A DNA stretch of 64,000 nt, from NCBI RefSeq assembly GCF_019203965.1, contig NZ_CP076448.1, forward strand, positions 806,001 to 870,000. Reading direction: 5' to 3'. This DNA is from Elioraea tepida (GTDB lineage Bacteria > Pseudomonadota > Alphaproteobacteria > Acetobacterales > Acetobacteraceae). Positions 36,712-47,022 of the stretch are shown here, piece by piece. The position numbers were made by a program, and so were the translations under genes. How positions within the stretch are numbered: the first letter of the stretch is position 1; every line of letters starts with the position of its first letter. The notes beneath the pieces are model-generated. The model was given only the letters and a program-made list of their open reading frames with translations, was not told where the DNA came from and ran no database searches.

Positions 36712-37887
36712 TTGTCAGTGACGCCGCGCGGCCGAACCTTCTTCGCCAACCCAGGCCCCACCAACATCCCCGACAGCATCCTCCGCGCGATCGACCGCCC
36801 CTCGCAGGACTTCATGGAGGAGAGCTTCATCGCCCTGTTCGAGGACTGCGTGCGCAGGCTCAAGCGGGTGATCGGCACGGACGGCCACGTCTTCATGTAT
36901 GCCGCCTCCGGGCACGGTGCGTGGGAAGCGAGCCTCGTCAACCTGTTCTCGCCGGGCGACACGCTTCTGATGCTCGAGAGCGGCTATTTCAGCGAGAGCT
37001 GGACGGAGATGGCGCGGAAGTTCGGCCTCGAAGTCGTCATTGTCCCGGCGGAGTGGCGCCGCGGCGCGCAGATCGAGGCGGTGAAGGCGGCGCTTGCCGC
37101 CGACACGGCGCATCGGTTCAAGGCGGTGTGCACCGTCCATAACGAGACCTCGACCGGCGTCACCCTGCCGATCCGCGAGGTTCGCGCCGCGCTCGACGAG
37201 ACGGGCCACCCCGCCCTGTTGCTCTCCGACACGATCTCCTCTCTCGCCTCCCTCCCCTATGCGATGGACGCGTGGGGGATCGACCTCACGGTCGGCGGAA
37301 GCCAGAAGGGGCTGATGCTGCCGACCGGGATCAGCTTCACCGCCGTCAGCGAGAAGGCGATGGCGGCGCACCGCGTCGCGCGGCTGCCGCGGCACTATCT
37401 TGACTGGTCTGTGATGCTCGGCCGCAGGCACCGAAGCTTCGTCGGCACCATCCCTACACAGATGTTCCATGGCCTCGCCGAGGCGCTGCGGCTCATCGAG
37501 GGGGAGGGGCTCGAGGCCGTCTGGGCGCGCCACCGACGCCTCGCCGGAGCGGTCCGTGCCGCCGTGCGCGTCTGGTCCGGCAATCAGGGGCCCGAGCTCT
37601 TCTGCATCGATCCGGAACGATGTTCCGACAGCGTCACAGCGGTCCTGATGCCCGAAGGTCATGACGCGGAAGCGGTGCGGCGCGCGGCCTTCGGCCGCTA
37701 CAACGTGTCGCTCGGCGGGGGCCTGGGCAGGCTTGGGGGGCGGGTGTTCCGCATCGGCCATCTTGGCGACCTCAACGAGCCGATGATCCTCGGCACGCTC
37801 GCCGCCGTGGAGATGAGTCTCGCCGATGCCGGCGTGCCGCATGGCCGTGGCGGTGTGGCGGCAGCGATGGATGCGCTCTCTCTCTGA
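36712..37887 (+). CDS. class V (PLP) aminotransferase, serine/alanine-glyoxylate type
   Basis: 391-aa fold-type I PLP enzyme. The family N-terminus NPGPTNIPDSILRAIDRPS, SGHGAWEASLVNLF and the Schiff-base lysine in GGSQKGLMLPTG (about residue 201) are clear. SRs such as LLSDTISSLAS precede it. Relatives transaminate serine or alanine with glyoxylate; some act in purine or allantoin nitrogen recovery. TTG 36712 is chosen over GTG 36718 because GGAGA lies 8 bp before it. It starts 31 bp after dgcA, so the two probably share an mRNA. Confidence 0.85.
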   Translation: MSVTPRGRTFFANPGPTNIPDSILRAIDRPSQDFMEESFIALFEDCVRRLKRVIGTDGHVFMYAASGHGAWEASLVNLFSPGDTLLMLESGYFSESWTEMARKFGLEVVIVPAEWRRGAQIEAVKAALAADTAHRFKAVCTVHNETSTGVTLPIREVRAALDETGHPALLLSDTISSLASLPYAMDAWGIDLTVGGSQKGLMLPTGISFTAVSEKAMAAHRVARLPRHYLDWSVMLGRRHRSFVGTIPTQMFHGLAEALRLIEGEGLEAVWARHRRLAGAVRAAVRVWSGNQGPELFCIDPERCSDSVTAVLMPEGHDAEAVRRAAFGRYNVSLGGGLGRLGGRVFRIGHLGDLNEPMILGTLAAVEMSLADAGVPHGRGGVAAAMDALSL

Positions 37888-37912
37888 GAGCGGGCGGGAA
37901 GGAGCGGCGGTG

Positions 37913-39352
37913 ATGGCGGAGTTCGATCTCGTGGTTCGCGGCGGCACGGTGGTGACGGCCACCGACACGATGCGCGCCGATGTCGGCATACGCGCAGGAA
38001 AAGTGGCGGCGCTCGCCGACAACCTGCCGCCCGAGGGGCGGGTGATCGACGCGGGCGGGCTGCTCGTTCTGCCCGGTGGCGTGGACACGCACTGCCACAT
38101 CGAGCAGCTCGAGCCGAACGGCACCGTGCACGAGGACAGTTTCGTCACGGCCTCGGCCTCCGCCTTCGCAGGTGGCACCACCAGCGTCATCTGCTTCGCA
38201 AGCCAGTTCAAAGGCCGCCCGATCGGCCCGACCCTCGACGACTACCGCCGGCGCGCCCGGGCGTCGATGCTCGACTACGCACTGCACCAGATCATCACCG
38301 ACCCGACCGACGAGGTGGTCGAGAAGGAGCTGCCCGCGGTCGTCGCCTCCGGTATCCGCAGCTTCAAGGTGTTCATGACCTACGACCCGCTGCACGTCGA
38401 TGACCGGCAGATGCTGCGCGTGCTTGCGGCAGCGAAACGGCTTGGCGCGATGGTCGCGGTGCACTGCGAGAACTATGCGGCGATCGGATTTATGACGGAG
38501 GCGCTGCTCCGTGCCGGGCTCACGGCGCCGAAGTACCATGCCTGGTCGCGCCCGCCCGTGGTCGAGCGCGAGGCGACCTATCGCGCCATCGCGCTCGCTG
38601 AGCTGGTCGACACGCCGATCCAGGTGTTCCACGTCTCCTGCGCCGAGGTTGCGGAGGAGATCGCCCGCGCCCAGGGGCGCGGGCTCAAGGTGTGGGGAGA
38701 GACCTGCCCGCAATACCTCACCCTCACCGCCGCCGACATGGACCGACCCGGCTTCGAGGGCGCCAAGTTCATGTGCAGCCCGTCTCCGCGCGACGCGGCC
38801 GAGCACGAGCGGATGTGGGGCATGATCCGCCGCGGCGTGCTTGACGTGATCAGCTCCGACCATTGCGGCTACAGCTATGAGGGCACGTCAGGTAAGAGCC
38901 AGAACGGGCGCGATGTTCCATTCCGCGACATCCCGAACGGCATCCCGGGCCTCGCCGCGCGGCTGCCGATCGTGTTCAGCGAAGGTGTCGCGAAGGGGCG
39001 GATCAGCGTGAACGCCTTCGTCGCGCTGACCGCCACCAACCCGGCGCGCCTCTATGGTCTTGCCGGCAAGGGAACGATCGCAATCGGGGCGGATGCCGAT
39101 CTCGTGCTGTGGGATCCTGCGCGCAAGGTGACGCTCACCAACGCGCTGATGCACCATGCGATCGACTACACGCCTTACGAGGGCATGGAGGTCACCGGCT
39201 GGCCGGTGCTCGCGATCCGCCGCGGCGAGGTGGTGATGCGCAACGGAACGGTGCAGGCAGAGCCGGGAAGCGGCCGGTTCCTGCCGCGCGGGCCTTACGC
39301 GCTCGCCACCCCGCGCGGCGTGGTCGCCAACGGGTTCGACCCGGCCGCCTGA
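37913..39352 (+). CDS. hydA: D-hydantoinase / dihydropyrimidinase
   Basis: 479-aa cyclic amidase of the amidohydrolase fold that opens hydantoins or dihydropyrimidines to N-carbamoyl amino acids. Metal ligands are complete: H60 and H62 (THCHIEQ), the carboxylated lysine K152 (SFKVFMTYD), H184 (AVHCENY), H240 (VFHVSCAEV) and D316 (SSDHCGY). GGAAGGAGC precedes the ATG. It follows the aminotransferase by 25 bp in the same direction. No carbamoylase or hydantoin racemase gene is adjacent. Confidence 0.92.
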   Translation: MAEFDLVVRGGTVVTATDTMRADVGIRAGKVAALADNLPPEGRVIDAGGLLVLPGGVDTHCHIEQLEPNGTVHEDSFVTASASAFAGGTTSVICFASQFKGRPIGPTLDDYRRRARASMLDYALHQIITDPTDEVVEKELPAVVASGIRSFKVFMTYDPLHVDDRQMLRVLAAAKRLGAMVAVHCENYAAIGFMTEALLRAGLTAPKYHAWSRPPVVEREATYRAIALAELVDTPIQVFHVSCAEVAEEIARAQGRGLKVWGETCPQYLTLTAADMDRPGFEGAKFMCSPSPRDAAEHERMWGMIRRGVLDVISSDHCGYSYEGTSGKSQNGRDVPFRDIPNGIPGLAARLPIVFSEGVAKGRISVNAFVALTATNPARLYGLAGKGTIAIGADADLVLWDPARKVTLTNALMHHAIDYTPYEGMEVTGWPVLAIRRGEVVMRNGTVQAEPGSGRFLPRGPYALATPRGVVANGFDPAA

Positions 39353-39359
39353 GCGCGGC

Positions 39360-39948
39360 TCACCCGGCGAGCGTGCCCGCGAGCAGCACGAGGCCGAACG
39401 AGGCGAGCGCCCCGCCGGCGACCCTCGATGCCTTCCGCGCACCGAACGCCGCGAGCGCCGACGCGAGCGCGAGCCCAAGGCCGTGCAGAAGCGTGGTTCC
39501 CGCAACGAACCCGGCCGCATAGCCGCTGCGAAAGGAGTCGCCCGGCATCTCGGCCCCGTGCGCATAGCCATGGGTGAGGCCGAAGGCGGCGATGAGAAGC
39601 GCCCCAACCGCGACCGCCGGCGACCAGCCCGCGGCGATCGCCCCGCCGAGCACCAGCACGCTTGCCGCGATCGCCGTCTCGACGGCCGGGAACGCGACAC
39701 ATGACCAGCCAGCCGCCGCGCCGAAGACCATCGCGGCGACGAAGCTCGCCGGCCACAAGCCAGCGCGGCGCTCCGCCGACCAGCCCCGCCCAGAGCCCCA
39801 CCGCGAGCATCGCTTCGAGATGATCGAACCCGCCGATCGGGTGCATCAGCCCGGACGCGAGACCGCCGAGCTCCTGCCCGGTATGGGCGAGCGCCGGCGT
39901 GGCGGCGAGCACAGCCGTGAGCGTTACCGGAACACTCCTTGTCCGCAT
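39360..39948 (-). pseudogene. ureJ: frameshifted HupE/UreJ nickel permease
   Basis: The start MRTRSVPVTLTAVLAATPALAH is followed by ELGGLASGLMHPIGGFDHLEAML, the N-terminal half of a HupE/UreJ permease. The frame then changes: the downstream half (LWPASFVAAMVFGAA through GYAAGFVAGTTLLHGLGLA) is in a different frame. One extra base near 39765-39775, probably a G in GGCGGAG on the minus strand, accounts for it. Removing it gives about 195 aa, the family length. The locus is 589 bp, one over a multiple of three. Family members bring in nickel for urease or hydrogenase. It could also be a sequencing error. Confidence 0.85.
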
Positions 39949-39964
39949 CCTTCTCTCCCTCATC

Positions 39965-40585
39965 TCAGGCCGCAAGCCCGCCTTCCGTCTCGATGAAGCG
40001 CGCCACCTCCTCCACCCCCTCGCCGGCACGGATGTTGGTGAACACGAAGGGCCGGTCACCCCGCATCCGCCGCGCGTCGCGCTCCATCACTTCGAGCGAA
40101 GCGCCGACGTAAGGCGCGAGGTCGATCTTGTTGATCACAAGCAGATCCGAGCGCGTGATCCCTGGCCCCCCCTTGCGGGGGATCTTGTCGCCGGCGGAGA
40201 CGTCGATCACGTAGATCGTGAGATCGGCGAGTTCGGGGTTGAACGTCGCGGCGAGATTGTCTCCGCCGCTCTCGATCAGGATCAGCTCGAGCCCGGGGAA
40301 GCGACGCGTCATCTCGGCCACCCCCGCGAGGTTGATCGAGGCGTCCTCGCGGATCGCCGTGTGCGGGCAGCCGCCGGTCTCGATGCCGAGGATCCGTTCG
40401 GGGGGAAGCGACCCCGCGCGCGTCAGAAACTCGGCATCCTCCTTGGTGTAGATGTCGTTCGTGATCGCCGCGATGTCGTAGACGCCGCGGAAGCGCCTGC
40501 AGAGCGCATCCATCAGCGCTGTCTTGCCGGTGCCGACCGGCCCGCCGACGCCGACGCGGAGGGCACCTGTGCGTGATCGTGTCAT
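39965..40585 (-). CDS. ureG: urease accessory GTPase UreG
   Basis: 206-aa GTPase that delivers nickel to apo-urease. The P-loop [12 protein letters not shown] (about 11-22), the CPH metal motif ([15 protein letters not shown]), [11 protein letters not shown] and the [10 protein letters not shown] guanine motif are all present. It overlaps ureF by 4 bp and is the last intact urease gene before the broken nickel permease. Confidence 0.97.
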   Translation of the reverse strand: MTRSRTGALRVGVGGPVGTGKTALMDALCRRFRGVYDIAAITNDIYTKEDAEFLTRAGSLPPERILGIETGGCPHTAIREDASINLAGVAEMTRRFPGLELILIESGGDNLAATFNPELADLTIYVIDVSAGDKIPRKGGPGITRSDLLVINKIDLAPYVGASLEVMERDARRMRGDRPFVFTNIRAGEGVEEVARFIETEGGLAA

Positions 40586-41277
40586 GTCCGGAACAGCCTC
40601 GTGTACTGGGTCTCGTGCGCCATCGCGGCGATGTCGGAACGGAACGCCGCGCCGCCGACGGCGTTAAGCGGAGCGGCGGCAGCGGCCTCGGCGACCGCGT
40701 GGACAAGCGGCTCGAGCGCGGCAAGGACACGCAGGGCGTCGCTCTGTCCGAGCGGGACGAGCCGGACGGCCGCCGAGACGACCATGCCGGCGAAGGCCTG
40801 AAGATGGGCGACCAAGGCGGTCCGAAGCGGAATGCCTGCGGCGCCGCAGGCGGCGCCGAATGCTACGGCGTAGGGAAGACGGTCGCCCTGCGGCAGAGCG
40901 GCCGCGAGCGCCGGCCAGCCGGCCGCGAGCGCGCGGGCGAACGCCGCCCCTTGGGCGAGCATCTCGACCTCGCGCTCGTGCGAGGCGGCGAAGGCCGAGG
41001 CCTGCTCGGCGAGGTCGGAGAGACTGGCACGATCTGCTGCCACGGCGGCGCGGTGGGCATGGGCGAGGAACACCGAGTCCGTCCATCCGGCGCCGGCCGT
41101 GAGAAGCGCATCGACCCAGTCGGTGAGGCTGGCCGGATCGGACACGTCGCCCGCCTCGACCGACCATTCGAGCCCGTGCGAATTCGAGAAGGAGCCCACC
41201 GGAAAGGCGGGAGAGCACCACAGGAGAAGGCGCCACAGCGGCGCGCTCTCAACCATGCGCTCAGGCGCCGCGGTCAT
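40582..41277 (-). CDS. ureF: urease accessory protein UreF
   Basis: 231-aa all-helical accessory protein, GTPase regulator of UreG during nickel loading. The [22 protein letters not shown] motif region is typical and is preceded by short polar residues. I chose ATG 41277, which overlaps the ureE 3' end by 17 bp; ATG 41256 is also possible. The end overlaps ureG by 4 bp. Confidence 0.93.
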   Translation of the reverse strand: MTAAPERMVESAPLWRLLLWCSPAFPVGSFSNSHGLEWSVEAGDVSDPASLTDWVDALLTAGAGWTDSVFLAHAHRAAVAADRASLSDLAEQASAFAASHEREVEMLAQGAAFARALAAGWPALAAALPQGDRLPYAVAFGAACGAAGIPLRTALVAHLQAFAGMVVSAAVRLVPLGQSDALRVLAALEPLVHAVAEAAAAAPLNAVGGAAFRSDIAAMAHETQYTRLFRT

Positions 41278-41803
41278 GGTCACCGGCAAGCACGATCGGA
41301 ACCGTCGCCTGCTCATCATCGTGACGATCGTCGTCGTGATGATGGTGATGGTGGTGACCCCCGGCATACGCACCGGCTTCCGGATCGATTGGTGCGGAGA
41401 TCGCGGTGACGCTCCCGCCGAGCCCGCGCACCATCTCGGCGATCACATGGTCCTCACGGATCCGAAGCCGGTCGCCGCAGAGCTGGGTCGGCAGGTGGCG
41501 ATTGCCGAGATGCCAGGCGATCCGCACGAGAGCGGCCGGATCGGGCGCAGAGATCTCGAAGAGCGGCTCGGAAGCGGAACGGACGCAGATGCGCGCGCCG
41601 TCCTCGCAGAGCAGCGCATCGCCCTCGCGAAGCCGATGTGCACGCGGCAGGTCGAGCAGCACGGAGGCGCCGCCAGAGGTGGTGAGGCGAATACGGCGAC
41701 GGTGCCGACGGTCATGGTCGAGCACCACGGTGTCGTCGGCCTCGCCCTGCCATGTGCCCGCGAGCAGGACCTCGGTCGCGCGACGCATCGGCGTCACGGT
41801 CAC
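41261..41803 (-). CDS. ureE: urease accessory nickel metallochaperone UreE
   Basis: 180 aa. An N-terminal peptide-binding domain and a C-terminal metal-binding domain ([26 protein letters not shown]) are followed by a histidine-rich tail ([17 protein letters not shown]) that stores nickel. Its stop lies 3 bp beyond the ureC/ureE junction on the reverse strand and its end overlaps ureF. Confidence 0.94.
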   Translation of the reverse strand: MTVTPMRRATEVLLAGTWQGEADDTVVLDHDRRHRRRIRLTTSGGASVLLDLPRAHRLREGDALLCEDGARICVRSASEPLFEISAPDPAALVRIAWHLGNRHLPTQLCGDRLRIREDHVIAEMVRGLGGSVTAISAPIDPEAGAYAGGHHHHHHHDDDRHDDEQATVPIVLAGDHDRGA

Positions 41804-41806
41804 CGC

Positions 41807-43516
41807 TCAGTAGAGGAAATAGCGCTGCGCCATTGGCAGCACTGCCGCCGGCTCGCAGGTGAGCAGAACGTCGTCCGCCCGGACCTCGTAGGTCTCGGGG
41901 TCAACCTCGATGTTAGGGGTGGCGTCGTTCAGAACCATGCTGCGCTTGCCGATGCCGCCGCGCGTGTTCTCGACCGCAACGAGCATGCGCCTCAGCCCGA
42001 GCGTCGCCCCGACATCGTCCTCCATCGCCGCGTTGGAGAGGAAGGTGATGCAGTGCGACCCGATGGCGCGGCCGAAGGCGGCGAACATCGGCCGGTCATG
42101 CACCGGCTGCGGGGTCGGGATCGAAGCGTTTGGGTCTCCCATCGCCGCGCGGATGATCGAGCCGCCCTTGATGACGAGATCCGGCTTTACGGCGAAGAAG
42201 GCCGGGTTCCAGAGGCAGAGATCGGCGAGCTTGCCGACCTCGACCGAACCGACGACATGGGAGATGCCTTGGGCGATCGCGGGGTTGATCGTCACCTTGG
42301 CGATGTAGCGGCGCACGCGGAGATTGTCGTTGTCTCCCGTCTCCTCGGGAAGCCTGCCGCGCTGGAGCTTCATCTTGTGCGCGGTCTGGAAGGTGCGGAT
42401 CAGCACCTCTCCGACCCGCCCCATGGCCTGGCTGTCGGAGGAGATGATCGAGAACGCGCCTATGTCGTGCAGGATGTCCTCGGCCGCGATCGTCTCGCGC
42501 CGGATGCGGCTCTCGGCGAAGGCCACATCCTCGGGGATGTTGGCGTCGAGGTGGTGGCACACCATCAGCATGTCGAGATGCTCGTCGATGGTGTTCACGG
42601 TGAAGGGACGCGTCGGGTTGGTGCTCGAGGGGATGACCTTCGGCAGCCCGGCCACACGGATGATGTCCGGCGCGTGCCCCCCGCCCGCGCCCTCGGTATG
42701 GAAGGCGTGGATGGTGCGGCCCTTGAACGCGGCGATGGTGTCCTCGACGAACCCGCTCTCGTTCAACGTGTCGGTGTGGATCATCACCTGGACGTCGTGA
42801 CGATCGGCGACCTCGAGACAGCAGTCGATCGCCGCGGGTGTCGAGCCCCAGTCCTCATGCAGCTTGAGACAGGAGGCGCCGGCGCGGATCATCTCCTCGA
42901 GCGCGGCCGGACGGGAGGCGTTGCCCTTGCCGGCGAAGCCGAGATTCACCGGCAGGCCTTCCGCGGCCTCGAGCATGCGTGAGATGTGCCACGGCCCGGG
43001 CGTGCAGGTTGTCGCAGCGGTGCCGGTGGCCGGGCCCGTTCCGCCCCCGATCATCGTGGTGATGCCCGAGGCGATCGCGTCTTCCACCTGCTGGGGGCAG
43101 ATGTAGTGGATGTGGCAGTCGATGCCGCCGGCCGTCAGGATCTTGCCTTCGCCCGCGATCACCTCCGTTCCGGGGCCGATCACGATGGTCACACCGGGCT
43201 GGATGTCGGGGTTCCCTGCCTTGCCGATCGCGGCGATCCGGCCGTCGCGCAAGCCCACATCCGCCTTCGCGATGCCCCAGTGGTCGATGATCAGCGCGTT
43301 GGTGATCACCGTATCGACCGCGCCCTCGGAGCGGCTCGCCTGGCTCTGGCCCATGCCGTCGCGAATCACCTTGCCGCCGCCGAACTTCACCTCCTCGCCG
43401 TAGAGCGTGAAATCCTGCTCCACCTCGACGATCAGGTCGGTGTCGGCGAGGCGAACGCGGTCGCCCACCGTCGGGCCGAACATGTCCGCATAGGCCGCCC
43501 GGGTGATTCGCGCCAT
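41807..43516 (-). CDS. ureC: urease subunit alpha (catalytic)
   Basis: 569-aa catalytic subunit that hydrolyses urea to ammonia and carbamate with two nickel ions. Ligands are in place: H135 and H137 (DCHIHY), the carbamylated K218 (CLKLHEDWG), the histidines of MIHTDTLNE and [13 protein letters not shown], the flap [11 protein letters not shown] and the Asp of [10 protein letters not shown]. Length and motifs are fully normal, so this subunit looks functional. Confidence 0.98.
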   Translation of the reverse strand: MARITRAAYADMFGPTVGDRVRLADTDLIVEVEQDFTLYGEEVKFGGGKVIRDGMGQSQASRSEGAVDTVITNALIIDHWGIAKADVGLRDGRIAAIGKAGNPDIQPGVTIVIGPGTEVIAGEGKILTAGGIDCHIHYICPQQVEDAIASGITTMIGGGTGPATGTAATTCTPGPWHISRMLEAAEGLPVNLGFAGKGNASRPAALEEMIRAGASCLKLHEDWGSTPAAIDCCLEVADRHDVQVMIHTDTLNESGFVEDTIAAFKGRTIHAFHTEGAGGGHAPDIIRVAGLPKVIPSSTNPTRPFTVNTIDEHLDMLMVCHHLDANIPEDVAFAESRIRRETIAAEDILHDIGAFSIISSDSQAMGRVGEVLIRTFQTAHKMKLQRGRLPEETGDNDNLRVRRYIAKVTINPAIAQGISHVVGSVEVGKLADLCLWNPAFFAVKPDLVIKGGSIIRAAMGDPNASIPTPQPVHDRPMFAAFGRAIGSHCITFLSNAAMEDDVGATLGLRRMLVAVENTRGGIGKRSMVLNDATPNIEVDPETYEVRADDVLLTCEPAAVLPMAQRYFLY

Positions 43517-43528
43517 CGTCTACCTCCC

Positions 43529-43843
43529 TCAGCCCTGGTCGAGCGGCCCCATGACGCTCTGGCGGAAGCCGATCACCCGTCGCGCCCCGCGATAGGGGAT
43601 GAGCGTCACCTCGCGGCTCTGGCCGGGCTCGAAACGAACTGCCGTGCCCGAGGCGATGTCGAGGCGCTTGCCGAGAGCGGCGGCGCGATCGAAGGCGAGC
43701 GCCGGGTTGGTCTCGGCGAAGTGGTAATGGCTGCCGACCTGAACCGGCCGGTCGCCGGTGTTCGCGACCGTGAGCGTGGTGCGCGGCAGCCCGGCGTTCA
43801 GCTCGATCTCGCCGTCAGCCGGAATGATCTCGCCCGGGATCAT
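43529..43843 (-). CDS. ureB: urease subunit beta
   Basis: 104-aa small structural subunit. The family start [18 protein letters not shown] and the [18 protein letters not shown] and [17 protein letters not shown] blocks are complete. It lies 12 bp before ureC, as in standard ureABC operons with separate subunits. Confidence 0.97.
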   Translation of the reverse strand: MIPGEIIPADGEIELNAGLPRTTLTVANTGDRPVQVGSHYHFAETNPALAFDRAAALGKRLDIASGTAVRFEPGQSREVTLIPYRGARRVIGFRQSVMGPLDQG

Positions 43844-43854
43844 CGCGCGCGCCT

Positions 43855-44157
43855 TCAGCGGATCGGCTGGTGGACGGTGACGAGCTTCGTCCCGTCCGGG
43901 AAGGTCGCCTCCACCTGCACGTCATGGATCATCTCCGCAACTCCGTCCATCACCTGGTCGCGCGACAGCACCGTCGCACCGGCTGCCATCAGGTCGGCGA
44001 CCGACCGTCCGTCCCGCGCTCCTTCGAGCACGAAATCGGTAATCAGGGCGACCGCCTCCGGATGGTTGAGCTTGACCCCACGCTCGAGCCTTCGCCGCGC
44101 CACCATGGCGGCGACGGAGATCAGCAGCTTGTCCTTCTCGCGAGGCGACAGATTCAT
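43855..44157 (-). CDS. ureA: urease subunit gamma
   Basis: 100-aa subunit with the canonical start [20 protein letters not shown], the [20 protein letters not shown] helix and the end [16 protein letters not shown]. It is 11 bp from ureB and precedes ureC in the same direction. Confidence 0.97.
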   Translation of the reverse strand: MNLSPREKDKLLISVAAMVARRRLERGVKLNHPEAVALITDFVLEGARDGRSVADLMAAGATVLSRDQVMDGVAEMIHDVQVEATFPDGTKLVTVHQPIR

Positions 44158-44167
44158 CGGTTGATCC

Positions 44168-45016
44168 TCAACAAAGCCAGACCCGAGGAACGGGACGATC
44201 CTGCCTCAGCGCTGCGAGTGCCGCCAAGAGCGCGCAGCGAAGGGACGCGCCATCGCGGGCGACGATCCTTCCGATGGTGAGCTCCTCGCGAAGCGACGCC
44301 CCTGCTTCGGCACCGGAAAGGCCGGCGAATGCGCGGCGAAGCCGATCCCGCGCCGCCTCTCCGCCAGGCCCAGCGCGGAGGACGGTGGCCACCGCCGCCG
44401 CGCCGGCGGCGACCGCCGGTCGTGCGAGCAGGCCTGCGATGTCGCCCTCGAGTCGTATCGCTTCTGCGTGCACCAGCCTGCCCGCACGTCTGATCTCGAT
44501 ACGGTCACGCAGCATCCCCCGGCGGAGCGTCTCGCCACGCGCGGTGCGGCCGAACACCAGGGCCTCGACCGCAAGGAACGAGGCGCCTTCGGCAAGCGTG
44601 ACGGAGAGGCTGCGATCAAGACACGCGCCGTCGAACAGGATCGTCTCCTGCGGCAGCCACTCGGCGATTGCCCCCTCTTCGATGTCGAGCCGCGTGCGAA
44701 CCAAGGCTGCCGCCTCGCCCGGGCGGGCGCGGTAGAGGCGCTCGGCGGCCGAACTGCACACCGTGGCCGCAGCATCACGCTCCCACGCGACCGATGTCGC
44801 GAGCCGGTCGCCCGAGGCGATGCCACCCGCCGTGTTCATCGTCACCGCTCCCGTGAAGGCGCCGCGCTCGGGGCGGGGAAGGCGCGCCCGCAGGCACCCC
44901 GACTGCTCGAACCGGCCAATCACGGTCCGGCCGCCGCGAACCCGGAACGACAGAGCGAGCCGACCTTCGGCCCTGGCAATCGGGGCAAGGCTAGCGCGAG
45001 TGACGCCGTCCGCCAT
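44168..45016 (-). CDS. ureD: urease accessory protein UreD
   Basis: 282-aa scaffold for the nickel-loading complex with UreFG. It shows the UreD features [47 protein letters not shown] and [10 protein letters not shown]. It leads the operon ureDABCEFG. The 224 bp upstream (45017-45240) hold the promoter region but no sigma-54 match that I could find. Confidence 0.94.
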   Translation of the reverse strand: MADGVTRASLAPIARAEGRLALSFRVRGGRTVIGRFEQSGCLRARLPRPERGAFTGAVTMNTAGGIASGDRLATSVAWERDAAATVCSSAAERLYRARPGEAAALVRTRLDIEEGAIAEWLPQETILFDGACLDRSLSVTLAEGASFLAVEALVFGRTARGETLRRGMLRDRIEIRRAGRLVHAEAIRLEGDIAGLLARPAVAAGAAAVATVLRAGPGGEAARDRLRRAFAGLSGAEAGASLREELTIGRIVARDGASLRCALLAALAALRQDRPVPRVWLC

Positions 45017-45240
45017 CCGCTGCGTCGAACGGTTCGAGCTGCCCCGCGGGAACGACCCCGCCTCGGTGACTTATCGCCATCGGCCGACCACACTGCCCTA
45101 CGGACCGCGCTGTCCGCATCCGGCAGCAGCATGGCCGTCTCGCCGCCTCCACGCAATCGGCCAAGCCGGGCAAACTCACCCCGCGGCAGTTGCAGAAGGC
45201 GGCTGCGGGGCTCGCCGGCACCTCGGCCGTCCGCCGCCGG

Positions 45241-47010
45241 CTACGAACGTCGCAACGCCTCCGTCGCGGCGCGGTCGACCGCTCCGGTCTCGGTCAGCAC
45301 GACACCGAACCGTTCCCGCGCCGTGAGCGCCGAGATCAGCCCGTCGGCGACATCCTCCGCCACCCGCTCCGGCTCCCGCCGCTTCGGCGGGCCGTATCCC
45401 CCCCCGGCAGGTCCTTCGCAGATGAAGAGGTCACCCGAACGCACGGCCATGTGCGGCACCTTGGACGGGAGCTCCTCCCGCGTGCCATCGGCGCGCAAGA
45501 TCTCGAGCCGAGCCGTCTCCCCATCCTCGCCGCCGGCGAAGCCCCAAGGGCGGAATCGATGCCCCTCGCCCTCGACCGAGGCGCCGCCATCCGTCAGGAA
45601 CCGGAAGGCGCGGACCGAGCCGAGGCCGCCGCGGAACATTCCGGCCCCGACCTTGTCCTCCCGGAGCTCGTAGCGCTCGACGCGAAGCGGCAGGTGCGTC
45701 TCGATGTCCTCGATCGGGTTGTTGCGCGTGTTGGCGTAAAGCGTGTCCACCGCGTCCATGCCGTCGGCATCGGCACGGCCGCCGTAGGCCCCCTCGAAGA
45801 TCTCCATGTGCACCCAGTGCTTCTCTCCGCGAAGCCCGGAGAAGGCGATCACCTTGAGGTTGCCGATCCCGGCAGAGACCTGCCCAGGCACGGCCTGGGC
45901 AAGCGCCTTCATCACCGTGTCGGCGAGCTGGTTACCGGGGCAGAAGCGGGCGATGGTGGGCGCGGGGAAGGTGGGGTTCGCGAGGCACCCTTTCGGCGCG
46001 ACGATGGTGATCGGCCGCGTCAGCCCCTCGTTGACCGGAATGTGGCCGTGCACGGCCGTATCGAGCAGAACTGAGCGGATGGTGAGCCAGATCGCCACAT
46101 CGACCGTTCCGACGAGCGGCATGTTGATCGGCCGGTCGGGAACCTGCGGGGCGGTGCCAGTGAGATCGACGATGAGCTCGTCGCCGCGTTTCGTTACGGT
46201 CGCGACAATCGGAAGCTCGCGTCGGGACGGATCGGGGTCGTCAAGATAGCCGTCGATGAAGGTCTCGGCACGCCATGAGCCCTCGGGCAGGCGCGCGATC
46301 GCCTGGCGCATCATCCGCTCCGCCTGGTCCATCAGGGCCGCCGACGCCGCCCGGAAGGCCGGAAGTCCGATCCGCTCGACGAGCGCGGCCATACGCTCGG
46401 CACCGATCCGGCTCGCCGCGACCTGCGCCTCCATGTCGCCGACCACGAGGTCCGAGGCGCGGATATTGTCGCGCAGAATCTGCCACACCGCCTCGTTCCG
46501 TACCCCTTCCGAATAGACCTTGATGGCGCGGAACTGCAGGCCCTCGGCATAGGCGTCGATCGCATCCACGATGCCGCAGGAGCCGGGCGTCAGCGCGCCG
46601 ATGTCGAGGTGATGCGCCGTCGTCGCGGAGAAGCCGACGAGCTCGCCGCGGTGGAACACCGGAACGATGAAGGCGACATCCGGGCCGTGGCTCGCGCCTC
46701 CATAGGGGTCATTGTGCATGATCACGTCGCCGGGGCGAACCGTGTCGCCGCGCGCGGCGAGCGTCTTCAGCACGTGTTTGACGTAGCCCGGGATCGGCCC
46801 CGACTGCAGCGGCGTGGACTGCGCGCTTTCCGCAAGCCCCCTGCCCTGCTCGTCCACAAGCGCGGCGCCGAAATCCTCCGACTCGCGGATGATGGAGGAA
46901 TAGGCCATCCGCATCAGCTTGTAGCCGACCTCGACGGCGATGTTCTCGAGCGCACCTTGCACCACCGCGACCGTGATCGGGTCGACCGTCACCGGAACGG
47001 GTGCATCCAT
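45241..47010 (-). CDS. hyuB: hydantoinase B / 5-oxoprolinase-type ATPase subunit
   Basis: 589 aa of the HyuB family, ATP-dependent cyclic amide hydrolase partner. Characteristic stretches are IRESEDFGAALVDEQGRGLA, IPGYVKHVLKTLAARGDTV, NDPYGGASHGPDVAFI and GLGSVRAFRFLTDGG. With HyuA it forms an enzyme that opens hydantoin, N-methylhydantoin or 5-oxoproline-like rings using ATP; the ring is not evident here. It follows hyuA by 12 bp and ends the deacetylase-hyuA-hyuB operon. It is a paralogue of the broken copy at 52481. Confidence 0.9.
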   Translation of the reverse strand: MDAPVPVTVDPITVAVVQGALENIAVEVGYKLMRMAYSSIIRESEDFGAALVDEQGRGLAESAQSTPLQSGPIPGYVKHVLKTLAARGDTVRPGDVIMHNDPYGGASHGPDVAFIVPVFHRGELVGFSATTAHHLDIGALTPGSCGIVDAIDAYAEGLQFRAIKVYSEGVRNEAVWQILRDNIRASDLVVGDMEAQVAASRIGAERMAALVERIGLPAFRAASAALMDQAERMMRQAIARLPEGSWRAETFIDGYLDDPDPSRRELPIVATVTKRGDELIVDLTGTAPQVPDRPINMPLVGTVDVAIWLTIRSVLLDTAVHGHIPVNEGLTRPITIVAPKGCLANPTFPAPTIARFCPGNQLADTVMKALAQAVPGQVSAGIGNLKVIAFSGLRGEKHWVHMEIFEGAYGGRADADGMDAVDTLYANTRNNPIEDIETHLPLRVERYELREDKVGAGMFRGGLGSVRAFRFLTDGGASVEGEGHRFRPWGFAGGEDGETARLEILRADGTREELPSKVPHMAVRSGDLFICEGPAGGGYGPPKRREPERVAEDVADGLISALTARERFGVVLTETGAVDRAATEALRRS

Positions 47011-47022
47011 CGCGCCTCTCCC

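Noticed and set aside
39295-40059. A single longer protein reading through the hupE region
   Set aside because: After the frame change that frame becomes an Arg/Gly-rich shadow; the true C-terminal half lies in another frame.
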